From NCBI GenBank assembly GCA_025927795.1, contig JAICKT010000309.1:1-5475 (forward strand): a DNA stretch of 5,475 nt. The letters run 5' to 3'. Positions 1 through 5,475 of the stretch are shown piece by piece. Source of the stretch: Parafilimonas sp. Its GTDB lineage: Bacteria; Bacteroidota; Bacteroidia; Chitinophagales; Chitinophagaceae. A program made the position numbers and the translations under genes. Numbering within the stretch: position 1 is the stretch's first letter; each line of letters starts with the position of its first letter. Below the pieces are notes generated by a model, which had not been told where the DNA came from, did not search any database, and saw only the letters and a program-made list of their open reading frames with translations.

Positions 1-270
1 AACGCTATTGCGAATTACTGCATTATGTATATTCTTTCCCGGCAGTTGCGCTATTAAATCCTTTATATATGGTTGAATAAGTTCTGGCTTTTTTTGTGTT
101 GCCCAGCTTACGCTCCATGCAGCGCGCTGCGCAACCCGATACTCATTCGACAAAAAGCATTGTATTAATGCTGCAAAATGTTTTGACGAAGCGCATGCAT
201 ATTCAGAAATTTTTAAAGCCTGTTCTTTTGTGTGATTTTTTTCTTTTAACAATTCTTCGCGAATGTTCAT
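1..270 (-). CDS. HEAT-like repeat protein, partial (3' end beyond left edge)
   Basis: This is an open frame of 90 codons from ATG at 270-268 to the window edge, with no stop, so only the N-terminal part is visible. The peptide begins MNIREELLKEKNHTKEQALK. Residues about 44-75 (around QRAAWSVSWATQKKPELI) look like an alpha-helical HEAT-type repeat, with the Ala/Trp-rich helix followed by a Pro-Glu-Leu helix. There is no signal peptide, so a cytoplasmic scaffold or binding protein is likely; HEAT repeats usually mediate protein contacts and no catalytic motif is visible. The start is fixed by an ATGA overlap with the cutC stop codon, which implies translational coupling as the third gene of the operon. 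The exact family cannot be named from this fragment. Being a real gene is well supported by the overlap and coherent composition; the HEAT call is moderate. Confidence 0.72.
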   Translation of the reverse strand, partial: MNIREELLKEKNHTKEQALKISEYACASSKHFAALIQCFLSNEYRVAQRAAWSVSWATQKKPELIQPYIKDLIAQLPGKNIHNAVIRNSV

Positions 271-983
271 ATTCTTATCTCTTCTTTCATCTTTTTTACT
301 TCATCTTCATCAACAGAAATATTCATCAATGTTTCATTCATTTCTTCATTTGCAAACTCCATTTCGGAACTAATATTTTTTCTTGAAGATGAATGTAATT
401 CGGTTGCGCCTGTATAATCAGCAAGCTCTTTTATATTGTTACTTCTTACACCACTGCCTGGCATAATAATAATTCTGTCATCTGCCTGCTCAATTAGTTT
501 TTTTATTAAATCTTTTCCATCAAAAGCATTGGGCACCTGCCCGCTTGTTAGTATGCGCTGGCAACCACAATCAATAATATCTTCTAAAGATTGAAGCGCA
601 TCTTTAGTTCTGTCAAATGCGCGATGAAAAGTTACTTCCAGCGGATAAGCTAAATCGACCAGGCGCTTTGTTTTTTCAATATTAACAGTTGCATCTTTAT
701 TTAACAGACCAATTACAATTCCTTCAAATCCTAAATCTTTACACAACAATGCATCTTTCTTCATCATAGCAAATTCTTCATCAGTATAAAAAAAATCTCC
801 ACCTCTTGCACGTACGATTGGAAAGATTGAAATGAAAATTTTTTCTCTTGCAGTTTTTAAATAACCATAAGAAGGTGTTGTACCTCCGTCTGCAGGATTT
901 TCACAAAGCTCAATTCTGTCTGCACCTGCATCGGCTGCAACTATTGCAGATTGAATATTGAATACTGCAATCTCTAAAATCAT
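267..983 (-). CDS. cutC: CutC family TIM-barrel protein (annotated as copper homeostasis protein CutC)
   Basis: The 238-residue protein has the normal CutC length and begins directly at the first barrel strand (MILEIAVFNI), which supports this ATG. Family motifs occur in order: GADRIELCENP at 20-30, GGTTPSYG at 33-40, RARGGDF at 58-64, FEGIVIGLL at 86-94, VTFHRAFD at 117-124, RILTSGQ at 143-149, MPGSGVR at 174-180 and ELHSSSR at 195-201. The segment that reads RPRGGDF in E. coli CutC is RARGGDF here. There is no signal peptide, so it is cytoplasmic. CutC was named from copper-sensitive E. coli mutants, but that phenotype was later attributed to the MicL small RNA in the cutC 3' region, so the protein's biochemical role is uncertain. 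No copper gene is nearby. It overlaps the asparaginase upstream and the HEAT gene downstream by ATGA at both ends. It is unrelated to choline TMA-lyase, which is also called CutC. Confidence 0.94.
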   Translation of the reverse strand: MILEIAVFNIQSAIVAADAGADRIELCENPADGGTTPSYGYLKTAREKIFISIFPIVRARGGDFFYTDEEFAMMKKDALLCKDLGFEGIVIGLLNKDATVNIEKTKRLVDLAYPLEVTFHRAFDRTKDALQSLEDIIDCGCQRILTSGQVPNAFDGKDLIKKLIEQADDRIIIMPGSGVRSNNIKELADYTGATELHSSSRKNISSEMEFANEEMNETLMNISVDEDEVKKMKEEIRI

Positions 984-2014
984 AACGAATATTTCGAATC
1001 AATCAGTTCATTATAATCGTCAGCATAACACACAGCATAATTAAATCCCTTTTGTATAGCGTAGCCACCATAATTACCGTTCTTATCAATAGCAATAAAA
1101 GCAACCTGTATATCTTTTATTTTTTCTGCGGAATTTCTTTTAATTACTCTTTCAACTGCAAATTTGCAAGCCTCTTCGGGATTCATACCATGCCGCATGG
1201 CTTCAATCACCGTGTGCGTTCCGCAAATCTTTATTACTTCTTCACCAACACCTGTAGAAACAGCAGCGCCCACTTCATTATCTACATACAAACCAGCGCC
1301 GGGAATAGGCGAATCACCAACACGTCCACGCATTTTAAATGCAAGACCGCTGGTTGTGCAACTGCCGCTTAAGTTTCCCTGTGCATCAATTGCAATCATT
1401 CCTATTGTATCGTGATTAAAAGAACCGTTGCTTAATTTGTTTGGCGCAAAAGCGTTTTGCCCTTTTGTGTTTTCAATATTTTTAACAGGTTTGTATTCAG
1501 ATTTTTTCAGCCATTCATCATAAGCTTTTTGTGCACTGTCACTCAGCTTATCTTCTTCTAACGGAAAACCTTGTTCAACTGCAAACTGCTGCGCACCACT
1601 GCCTGCAAGCATTACATGAGGCGTTTTTTCCATAACACGTCGTGCAACAGAAATGGGATGTTTTATTCGTTCAATAAAAGCCACACTTCCCGCATTGCCA
1701 TATTCATCCATAATTGAAGCATCCAATGTTACATGTCCGTCACGATCAGGATACGCACTTAAGCCAACACAACAGTTATCTTTTTCGGCTTCTGTTATCA
1801 TAACACCTGCTTCAACTGCATCAAGTGCTCTTCCTTTTTCACGCAATATTTTCCATGCACCTTTATTGGCATTTATACCCGCATCCCATGTAGAAATTAC
1901 CAGTGGCTTTTTGCCCATTATGATTTTTTTAGGCGTTGAAAAAATTTTGGGTGTAATTATCATTGAACCAAAACCCATTGTTCCCCATTTTAAAATCCGG
2001 CGACGATGTATCAT
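980..2014 (-). CDS. N4-(beta-N-acetylglucosaminyl)-L-asparaginase (glycosylasparaginase), Tat-exported Ntn hydrolase
   Basis: This 344-residue protein belongs to the asparaginase-2 Ntn-hydrolase family. It cleaves the GlcNAc-Asn bond of N-glycosylated asparagine, giving aspartate and GlcNAc-amine. The autoprocessing site HDT|IGM is at 201-206 and Thr203 becomes the N-terminal nucleophile of the beta chain (203-344). Other active-site positions fit the human and Flavobacterium enzymes by spacing: Trp43 (STWDAG), Thr221, Arg231 and Asp234 in GRVGDSPIPGAG, and Thr254-Gly255. The N-terminus has RRRILK at 4-9, a twin-arginine motif, then a hydrophobic stretch at about 12-25, so Tat export to the periplasm is likely; no clear Ala-x-Ala cleavage site is seen. 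The GRVGDSPIPGAG block and HDT site favour glycosylasparaginase over isoaspartyl peptidase. It is the first gene of the minus-strand operon and its TGA overlaps the cutC ATG. Confidence 0.93.
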   Translation of the reverse strand: MIHRRRILKWGTMGFGSMIITPKIFSTPKKIIMGKKPLVISTWDAGINANKGAWKILREKGRALDAVEAGVMITEAEKDNCCVGLSAYPDRDGHVTLDASIMDEYGNAGSVAFIERIKHPISVARRVMEKTPHVMLAGSGAQQFAVEQGFPLEEDKLSDSAQKAYDEWLKKSEYKPVKNIENTKGQNAFAPNKLSNGSFNHDTIGMIAIDAQGNLSGSCTTSGLAFKMRGRVGDSPIPGAGLYVDNEVGAAVSTGVGEEVIKICGTHTVIEAMRHGMNPEEACKFAVERVIKRNSAEKIKDIQVAFIAIDKNGNYGGYAIQKGFNYAVCYADDYNELIDSKYSL

Positions 2015-2030
2015 AATTTAATTTTTAGGC

Positions 2031-2061
2031 GAAAGATAAAACGCTATTCCATAAAAACAAT
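2031..2061 (-). promoter_or_regulatory. Candidate Bacteroidetes-type promoter for the glycosylasparaginase-cutC operon
   Basis: Reading the minus strand, ATTG (2061-2058) is followed by exactly 19 bases and then TATCTTTC (2038-2031). The Bacteroidetes housekeeping consensus is TTTG-N19-TAnnTTTG, so each box differs by one defined base. Transcription would start near 2024-2026, giving a leader of only about 10 nt before the ATG at 2014. The match is by eye in AT-rich DNA, so it is suggestive only. Confidence 0.4.
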
Positions 2062-2090
2062 ACAAGCATGAAATTTGAAGAAACAGAAAT

Positions 2091-2115
2091 GTTAATCTGG
2101 TTTAAGAAGATTAAC
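2091..2115. promoter_or_regulatory. Perfect 8-bp inverted repeat in the divergent intergenic region, candidate operator
   Basis: GTTAATCT (2091-2098) and AGATTAAC (2108-2115) are perfect inverted repeats separated by 9 nt. After one T-T mismatch, AAA (2087-2089) pairs with TTT (2117-2119). The element lies between the divergent glycosylasparaginase and ndh genes, 35 nt before the ndh ATG. The 17-nt centre-to-centre spacing of the arms would suit a dimeric regulator. A weak AT-rich hairpin terminator (the right arm is followed by TTTTG) is a less likely reading, because no gene ends here. Confidence 0.4.
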
Positions 2116-2150
2116 TTTTGTTCAGTGCGATATTTGCAGAAATAAATCTT

Positions 2151-3476
2151 ATGAAAGTTATTATAGTAGGTGCTGGTTTTGCAGGGTTGAAATTAGCAAG
2201 AAGTTTAAGCAAGCAAAAAGACATCGAAGTTTTATTGATTGATAAAAATAATTATCACCAGTTTCAGCCTTTATTTTACCAGGTGGCAACAGCAGGTCTT
2301 GATGCGAGTAATATTTCTTTTCCGTTGCGAAAAATTTTTCAAAAAGTACATAACGTTTATTTCCGTTTGGCATCATTGCAAGAAATTAAAAGCAGGGAAA
2401 ATAAAATCGTAACTGATATTGGAGAATTTAGTTACGATATATTGGTGCTGGCATGCGGCGCTGACACAAACTTCTTCGGCAATGAAAAAATTAAAGCAGC
2501 AGCATTGCCAATGAAATCAACTGCTGAGGCGCTGGTTTTACGGCATCATATAATTGAAAATTTTGAAAACGCATTAATTGCAAAAAGTGATGAAGAATTA
2601 AACAGGAGAATGACAGTTGTTTTAGTTGGTGGCGGACCAACAGGTGTTGAGTTAAGCGGCGCAATTGCAGAAATGCGCAAATATATTTTACCAAGAGATT
2701 ATCCTGAGCTTGACTTTAGTAAAATGAAAATTTATTTAATTGAAGGAAGCCCGGAGACGCTTGCAGCAATGAGTGAAAAAAGCAGCGAGCAAAGTCGTAA
2801 ATATTTAACCAACCTGGGTGTTGATGTAAGAACAGGAACTGTAGTAAAAGATTATGATGGCAAAACTGTAACACTTTCAACGGGCGAAACAATTGAATCA
2901 GGCACCGTAATTTGGGCAGCCGGTATTACAGGCAATGTACCTGCGGGTATTGATGCTTCGTTGATTGTAAAAGGCAACAGGATAAGAGTTGATCGTTACA
3001 ATAAAATACAGGGAATAGAAAATATTTATGCCATTGGTGATGTGGCTTACATGGAAACACCAAAGTATCCGCATGGTCATCCGCAGTTGGCAAATGTTGC
3101 TATTAACCAGGGGAAAAATCTTGCGCTAAATTTAAAACACCAGGTTAATGGTAATAAACATTTGCAGAAAGAATTTGAATATCACGATAAAGGCACGCTG
3201 GCAACTGTTGGAAGAAATCTTGCCGTTGCTGATTTAAAACCCAATTTACATTTTGGCGGATGGATGGCCTGGTTAATATGGATGAGCTTGCATCTTTTTC
3301 TTATTCTCGGTGTAAAAAATAAATTGCAGATTTTTATTAATTGGGTGTATAAATATTTTACATATGATTCCAATTTAAGATTATTAATAAGAGTTAATTA
3401 TAAACGGGATAATAATTTTAAATCTGACAGAGCACCTCAACCCGATAAAACTTCTCAGCCACAATTAACCAAATAA
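2151..3476 (+). CDS. ndh: Type II NADH:quinone oxidoreductase (NDH-2)
   Basis: From ATG 2151 the product is 441 residues, the usual NDH-2 size. It transfers electrons from NADH via FAD to membrane quinone without pumping protons. The FAD dinucleotide fold starts at once (VGAGFAG at 6-12, acidic Asp31 ending the second strand). The NADH fold has VGGGPTGVE at 159-167 and Glu198 in YLIEGS, which suggests NADH over NADPH. The second FAD motif is YAIGD at 293-297. The quinone-site block PQLANVAINQG (311-321) has Asn where the usual AQxAxQ has Gln. A C-terminal aromatic and hydrophobic segment (about 369-413, WMAWLIWMSLHLFLILG) is the usual amphipathic membrane anchor, followed by a polar Pro/Gln-rich tail. 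A TTG at 2118 would add 11 residues before the fold, so ATG 2151 is preferred. The SDR gene follows after 14 nt, probably in one operon. Confidence 0.94.
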   Translation: MKVIIVGAGFAGLKLARSLSKQKDIEVLLIDKNNYHQFQPLFYQVATAGLDASNISFPLRKIFQKVHNVYFRLASLQEIKSRENKIVTDIGEFSYDILVLACGADTNFFGNEKIKAAALPMKSTAEALVLRHHIIENFENALIAKSDEELNRRMTVVLVGGGPTGVELSGAIAEMRKYILPRDYPELDFSKMKIYLIEGSPETLAAMSEKSSEQSRKYLTNLGVDVRTGTVVKDYDGKTVTLSTGETIESGTVIWAAGITGNVPAGIDASLIVKGNRIRVDRYNKIQGIENIYAIGDVAYMETPKYPHGHPQLANVAINQGKNLALNLKHQVNGNKHLQKEFEYHDKGTLATVGRNLAVADLKPNLHFGGWMAWLIWMSLHLFLILGVKNKLQIFINWVYKYFTYDSNLRLLIRVNYKRDNNFKSDRAPQPDKTSQPQLTK

Positions 3477-3490
3477 TTTATTAAATAGCT

Positions 3491-4300
3491 ATGGAAAAAA
3501 AATTAGAAAACCAGGTTGCGATTATTACCGGCGCAAGCAGCGGTATTGGTGAAGCTTGTGCAAAAGGATTAGCTGAAGCAGGTGCAAGTGTTGTGGTAAA
3601 TTATCCCGTGCCTGCAGCAAAGCCAATGGCAGATGATGTGGTTAATGCAATAACATCTGCAGGCAATACAGCAATAAGTTATCAGTGCGATGTAAGCAAA
3701 GAAGATGAAGTAATTAAAATGTTTACAGATACCATTGCAAAATTTGGAACAGTTGATATTTTAATAAACAATGCAGGTTTGCAACGCGATTCGCCTTTTG
3801 TTGATATGTCGCTTGAAAAATGGAATTATGTTTTAAGTGTAAATCTTACGGGTCAGTTTTTATGTGCACGTGAAGCCATACGAGAATTTTTAAAACGTGG
3901 TGTTGATGAAAAGCGCAGCAAGGCTGCCGGTAAAATAATTTGTATGAGCAGTGTGCATGAAGTTATTCCGTGGGCTGGTCATGCAAATTATGCTGCAAGT
4001 AAAGGCGGCATTATGCTGATGATGAAAACCATTGCACAGGAATATGCATTCAAAAAAATTCGAATCAACAGCATCGCGCCGGGTGCTATTCAAACGCCTA
4101 TTAATAAAGATGCATGGGATACTTCAGCACACCTGCAAAATCTTTTAAAATTAATTCCTGAAAAAAGAATTGGTCAGCCTGAAGATATTGCCAAGGCTGC
4201 TGTTTGGCTGGCGAGCGATGATTCGGATTATGTAAACGGAACAACTTTATTTGTTGATGGTGGCATGACGTTGTATCCGGGTTTCGTTGATAATGGATAG
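3491..4300 (+). CDS. SDR family oxidoreductase, probable glucose 1-dehydrogenase
   Basis: This 269-residue classical short-chain dehydrogenase probably oxidises beta-D-glucose to gluconolactone with NAD(P)+ in the cytoplasm. The cofactor motif TGASSGIG is at 13-20, Asp67 at the adenine pocket, NNAG at 93-96, and the catalytic tetrad is Asn118, Ser154, Tyr167 and Lys171. Blocks resembling Bacillus glucose dehydrogenase are MSSVHE (152-157), NYAASKGG (166-173), PGAIQTPIN (197-205) and the C-terminal DGGMTLYPGF (256-265). Two differences stand out: Pro39 follows Asn-Tyr where Bacillus enzymes have Arg, which may lower NADP+ preference, and a loop at about 137-146 is roughly seven residues longer. 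An in-frame TAA at 3482-3484 fixes the start at ATG 3491. It lies 14 nt after ndh and 110 nt before a glucosidase, a context that fits glucose as substrate. SDR substrates are hard to assign, so a related sugar or polyol is possible. Confidence 0.88.
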   Translation: MEKKLENQVAIITGASSGIGEACAKGLAEAGASVVVNYPVPAAKPMADDVVNAITSAGNTAISYQCDVSKEDEVIKMFTDTIAKFGTVDILINNAGLQRDSPFVDMSLEKWNYVLSVNLTGQFLCAREAIREFLKRGVDEKRSKAAGKIICMSSVHEVIPWAGHANYAASKGGIMLMMKTIAQEYAFKKIRINSIAPGAIQTPINKDAWDTSAHLQNLLKLIPEKRIGQPEDIAKAAVWLASDDSDYVNGTTLFVDGGMTLYPGFVDNG

Positions 4301-4410
4301 TCTGAACCTGGATCTTTATTATTTAATGATTTGCACGATTAATAATCGAATTATATTACTCAAACGTCATTTTCGGCGATAAGAGAAATTTTTTGTTAAA
4401 TTTTAATCAA
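4301..4410. other. 110-bp intergenic spacer between SDR and glucosidase genes
   Basis: No gene, strong GC-rich terminator or full promoter consensus is visible. It contains a small palindrome (4336-4348) and ends in an A/T-rich leader before the glucosidase ATG. TTTG at 4330-4333 has only a poor downstream box at the expected distance. Both read-through from ndh-SDR and a separate promoter remain open. Confidence 0.6.
4336..4348. repeat. 13-bp perfect palindrome upstream of the glucosidase gene
   Basis: CGATTA and TAATCG are perfect inverted 6-mers around one central A. The core GATTAA is also found in the arm of the inverted repeat at 2108-2115, and its reverse complement TTAATC recurs at 4403-4408 just before the glucosidase start. 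A 1-nt centre rules out a hairpin terminator, so if functional it would be a protein-binding site. In AT-rich DNA this can arise by chance. Confidence 0.3.
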
Positions 4411-5475
4411 ATGAACAAAGAGCAAAAAAGATTGGCAGAGTTGCACAGTTCTTCTAAGCCTGCAAGCGGACAAGGAAAATCTGCGGCTTTATGGGGCTCT
4501 TATGTTAGCGACAGGCAGTGGGGCACTGTGCGTGAAGACTATAGTGCAAACGGAGATGCATGGAATTATATTACGCATGATATGAGTCGCAGTAAAGCAT
4601 ATCGCTGGGGCGAAGAAGGTATTGCAGGCATTTGCGATAATAAACAATATCTCTGTTTTGCGATTGCATTATGGAATAAAAAAGATCCTATTCTTAAAGA
4701 AACATTTTTTGGACTTAGCAACCAACAAGGCAACCACGGCGAAGATGTAAAAGAAATATATTATTACCTGGATGCAACACCCACGCATTCTTACATGAAG
4801 ATGTTGTATAAATATCCGCAGACTGAATTTCCGTATAAGTGGCTGGTTGAAGAAAATGCAAAACGCAACAGGCTTGTTCCGGAGTTTGAATTAATTGATA
4901 CAGGTATTTTTAATAACGATGAATATTTTGATGTGTTTGTTGAATATGCAAAAGCAAACGAAACAGATATACTTATAAAAATTACTGTACATAATCGCAG
5001 CGATAAAGAAGTTGCGTTAAATGTTTTGCCAACAATCTGGTTTCGTAACACGTGGAGCTGGGGTTATGACAATACAAAGCCATCATTAAATATTGCCGAC
5101 GATGAAAGCATTTGTATAAATCATGAAGTATTGGGTAATTATAATTTATATGCGAAAGATGAAAAGCAAATTTTGTTTTGTGATAATGAAACCAATTATC
5201 AGCGTTTATATAATGCAGCAAATAAATCTCAATACACAAAAGATGGCATCAACGATTATATTATACATAAAAATGCCGACGCAGTAAACCAGGATTGCGG
5301 AACAAAAGCCGCTGTAAATTTTGATGTTGTTATCCAACCAAAACAAAATAAAATTCTTTACCTGCGCTTATGTGCAAGAGCAAATACAGAACCATTTGCA
5401 GATTTTGAAAACATTTTTAGTGAAAGAATAAATGAAGCAGATGCATTTTATAACAACATACAAAAAGATATAAAA
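4411..5475 (+). CDS. MGH1/GH63-like glucosidase, partial (3' end beyond right edge)
   Basis: The frame is open from ATG 4411 to the last base: 355 residues of a family usually near 880, so only the N-terminal, non-catalytic part is present. Recognisable family blocks are DRQWGTVREDYSANG (34-48), AYRWGEEGIAGICD (63-76), CFAIALWNKKDPILKE (82-97), GNHGEDVKE (107-115), DATPTHSYMKMLYKYPQ (121-137), ELIDTGIFNNDEYFDVFVEYAK (160-181, in part) and PTIWFRNTWSWG (207-218). The (alpha/alpha)6 barrel with the catalytic acids should follow outside the window. No signal peptide is seen, so it is likely cytoplasmic and would act on imported alpha-glucosides or short glucans; the precise substrate is unknown. 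An in-frame TGA at 4327-4329 limits the upstream extent, and a TTG at 4393 is a weaker alternative start. It follows the glucose dehydrogenase-like gene in the same direction, which fits release and then oxidation of glucose. Confidence 0.88.
   Translation, partial: MNKEQKRLAELHSSSKPASGQGKSAALWGSYVSDRQWGTVREDYSANGDAWNYITHDMSRSKAYRWGEEGIAGICDNKQYLCFAIALWNKKDPILKETFFGLSNQQGNHGEDVKEIYYYLDATPTHSYMKMLYKYPQTEFPYKWLVEENAKRNRLVPEFELIDTGIFNNDEYFDVFVEYAKANETDILIKITVHNRSDKEVALNVLPTIWFRNTWSWGYDNTKPSLNIADDESICINHEVLGNYNLYAKDEKQILFCDNETNYQRLYNAANKSQYTKDGINDYIIHKNADAVNQDCGTKAAVNFDVVIQPKQNKILYLRLCARANTEPFADFENIFSERINEADAFYNNIQKDIK

Noticed and set aside
96..386. Plus-strand open frame of 96 codons
   Set aside because: It lies antisense to the HEAT-like gene and the cutC end; its peptide is Phe/Ile/His-rich and low in family-like features, typical of a shadow frame.
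1052..2021. Several plus-strand open frames opposite the glycosylasparaginase
   Set aside because: All are antisense to a gene with a complete set of active-site motifs; their peptides show no recognisable domain.
2091..2120. Intrinsic terminator reading of the inverted repeat followed by TTTTG
   Set aside because: The stem is AT-rich, the T tract is short, and no gene ends nearby on either strand because the flanking genes diverge.
2129..2136. GATATTTG as a promoter -7 box for ndh
   Set aside because: No TTTG-like box occurs 19-20 bases upstream, so the promoter consensus is not met.
2118..2150. Alternative TTG start for ndh adding 11 residues
   Set aside because: NDH-2 proteins begin a few residues before the GxGxxG motif, and ATG 2151 gives exactly that; the extension also overlaps the inverted repeat's flank.
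4391..4410. Near-palindrome around TTGTTAAA and TTTAATCAA before the glucosidase ATG
   Set aside because: The arms differ by an inserted base and the sequence is almost only A and T, so it is likely chance.
4791..5239. Two minus-strand open frames
   Set aside because: They are antisense to the glucosidase, whose conserved family blocks show the plus-strand frame is the coding one.
1..5475. CRISPR array, tRNA, rRNA, insertion sequence or phage genes
   Set aside because: No regularly spaced repeats, cloverleaf-like sequence, transposase motifs or terminal repeats were seen; nearly all the window is metabolic coding sequence.

Overview
The window is AT-rich. Its start codons lack clear Shine-Dalgarno sequences and are preceded by A/T-rich leaders, and one candidate promoter resembles the Bacteroidetes form TTTG-N19-TAnnTTTG. 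Together with the protein families present (a flavobacterial-type glycosylasparaginase, a membrane-associated NDH-2 and an MGH1/GH63-like glucosidase), this points to a Bacteroidota chromosome. A Chitinophagaceae-like member is plausible, but that is an inference from protein flavour and not proven. I see no mobile element, phage, CRISPR, tRNA or rRNA signature.

Layout. Positions 1-2014 on the minus strand hold a compact operon, read right to left: a Tat-exported N4-(beta-N-acetylglucosaminyl)-L-asparaginase, then CutC, then a HEAT-like protein cut by the left edge. Each junction is a 4-nt ATGA stop/start overlap, so the three genes are very probably co-transcribed and translationally coupled. 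Positions 2015-2150 are a short divergent intergenic region with a candidate minus-strand promoter and a perfect 8-bp inverted repeat. Positions 2151-5475 on the plus strand hold a type II NADH dehydrogenase (ndh), a glucose 1-dehydrogenase-like SDR starting 14 nt later, a 110-bp spacer with a small palindrome, and the first 355 codons of an MGH1/GH63-like glucosidase that runs off the right edge.

How the genes may work together (inference). The minus-strand operon starts with an enzyme that breaks the GlcNAc-Asn bond left after glycoprotein degradation, so CutC and the HEAT protein may serve glycan or glycopeptide use rather than copper handling. The plus-strand set can be read as a chain: the glucosidase releases glucose, the SDR oxidises glucose with NAD(P)+, and NDH-2 passes electrons from NADH to quinone. 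Both sides are largely conventional. I do not see a convincing undescribed system. The best leads are the coupled AGA-cutC-HEAT arrangement, the Gln-to-Asn changes in the NDH-2 quinone-site motif, and the inverted repeat between the divergent operons.
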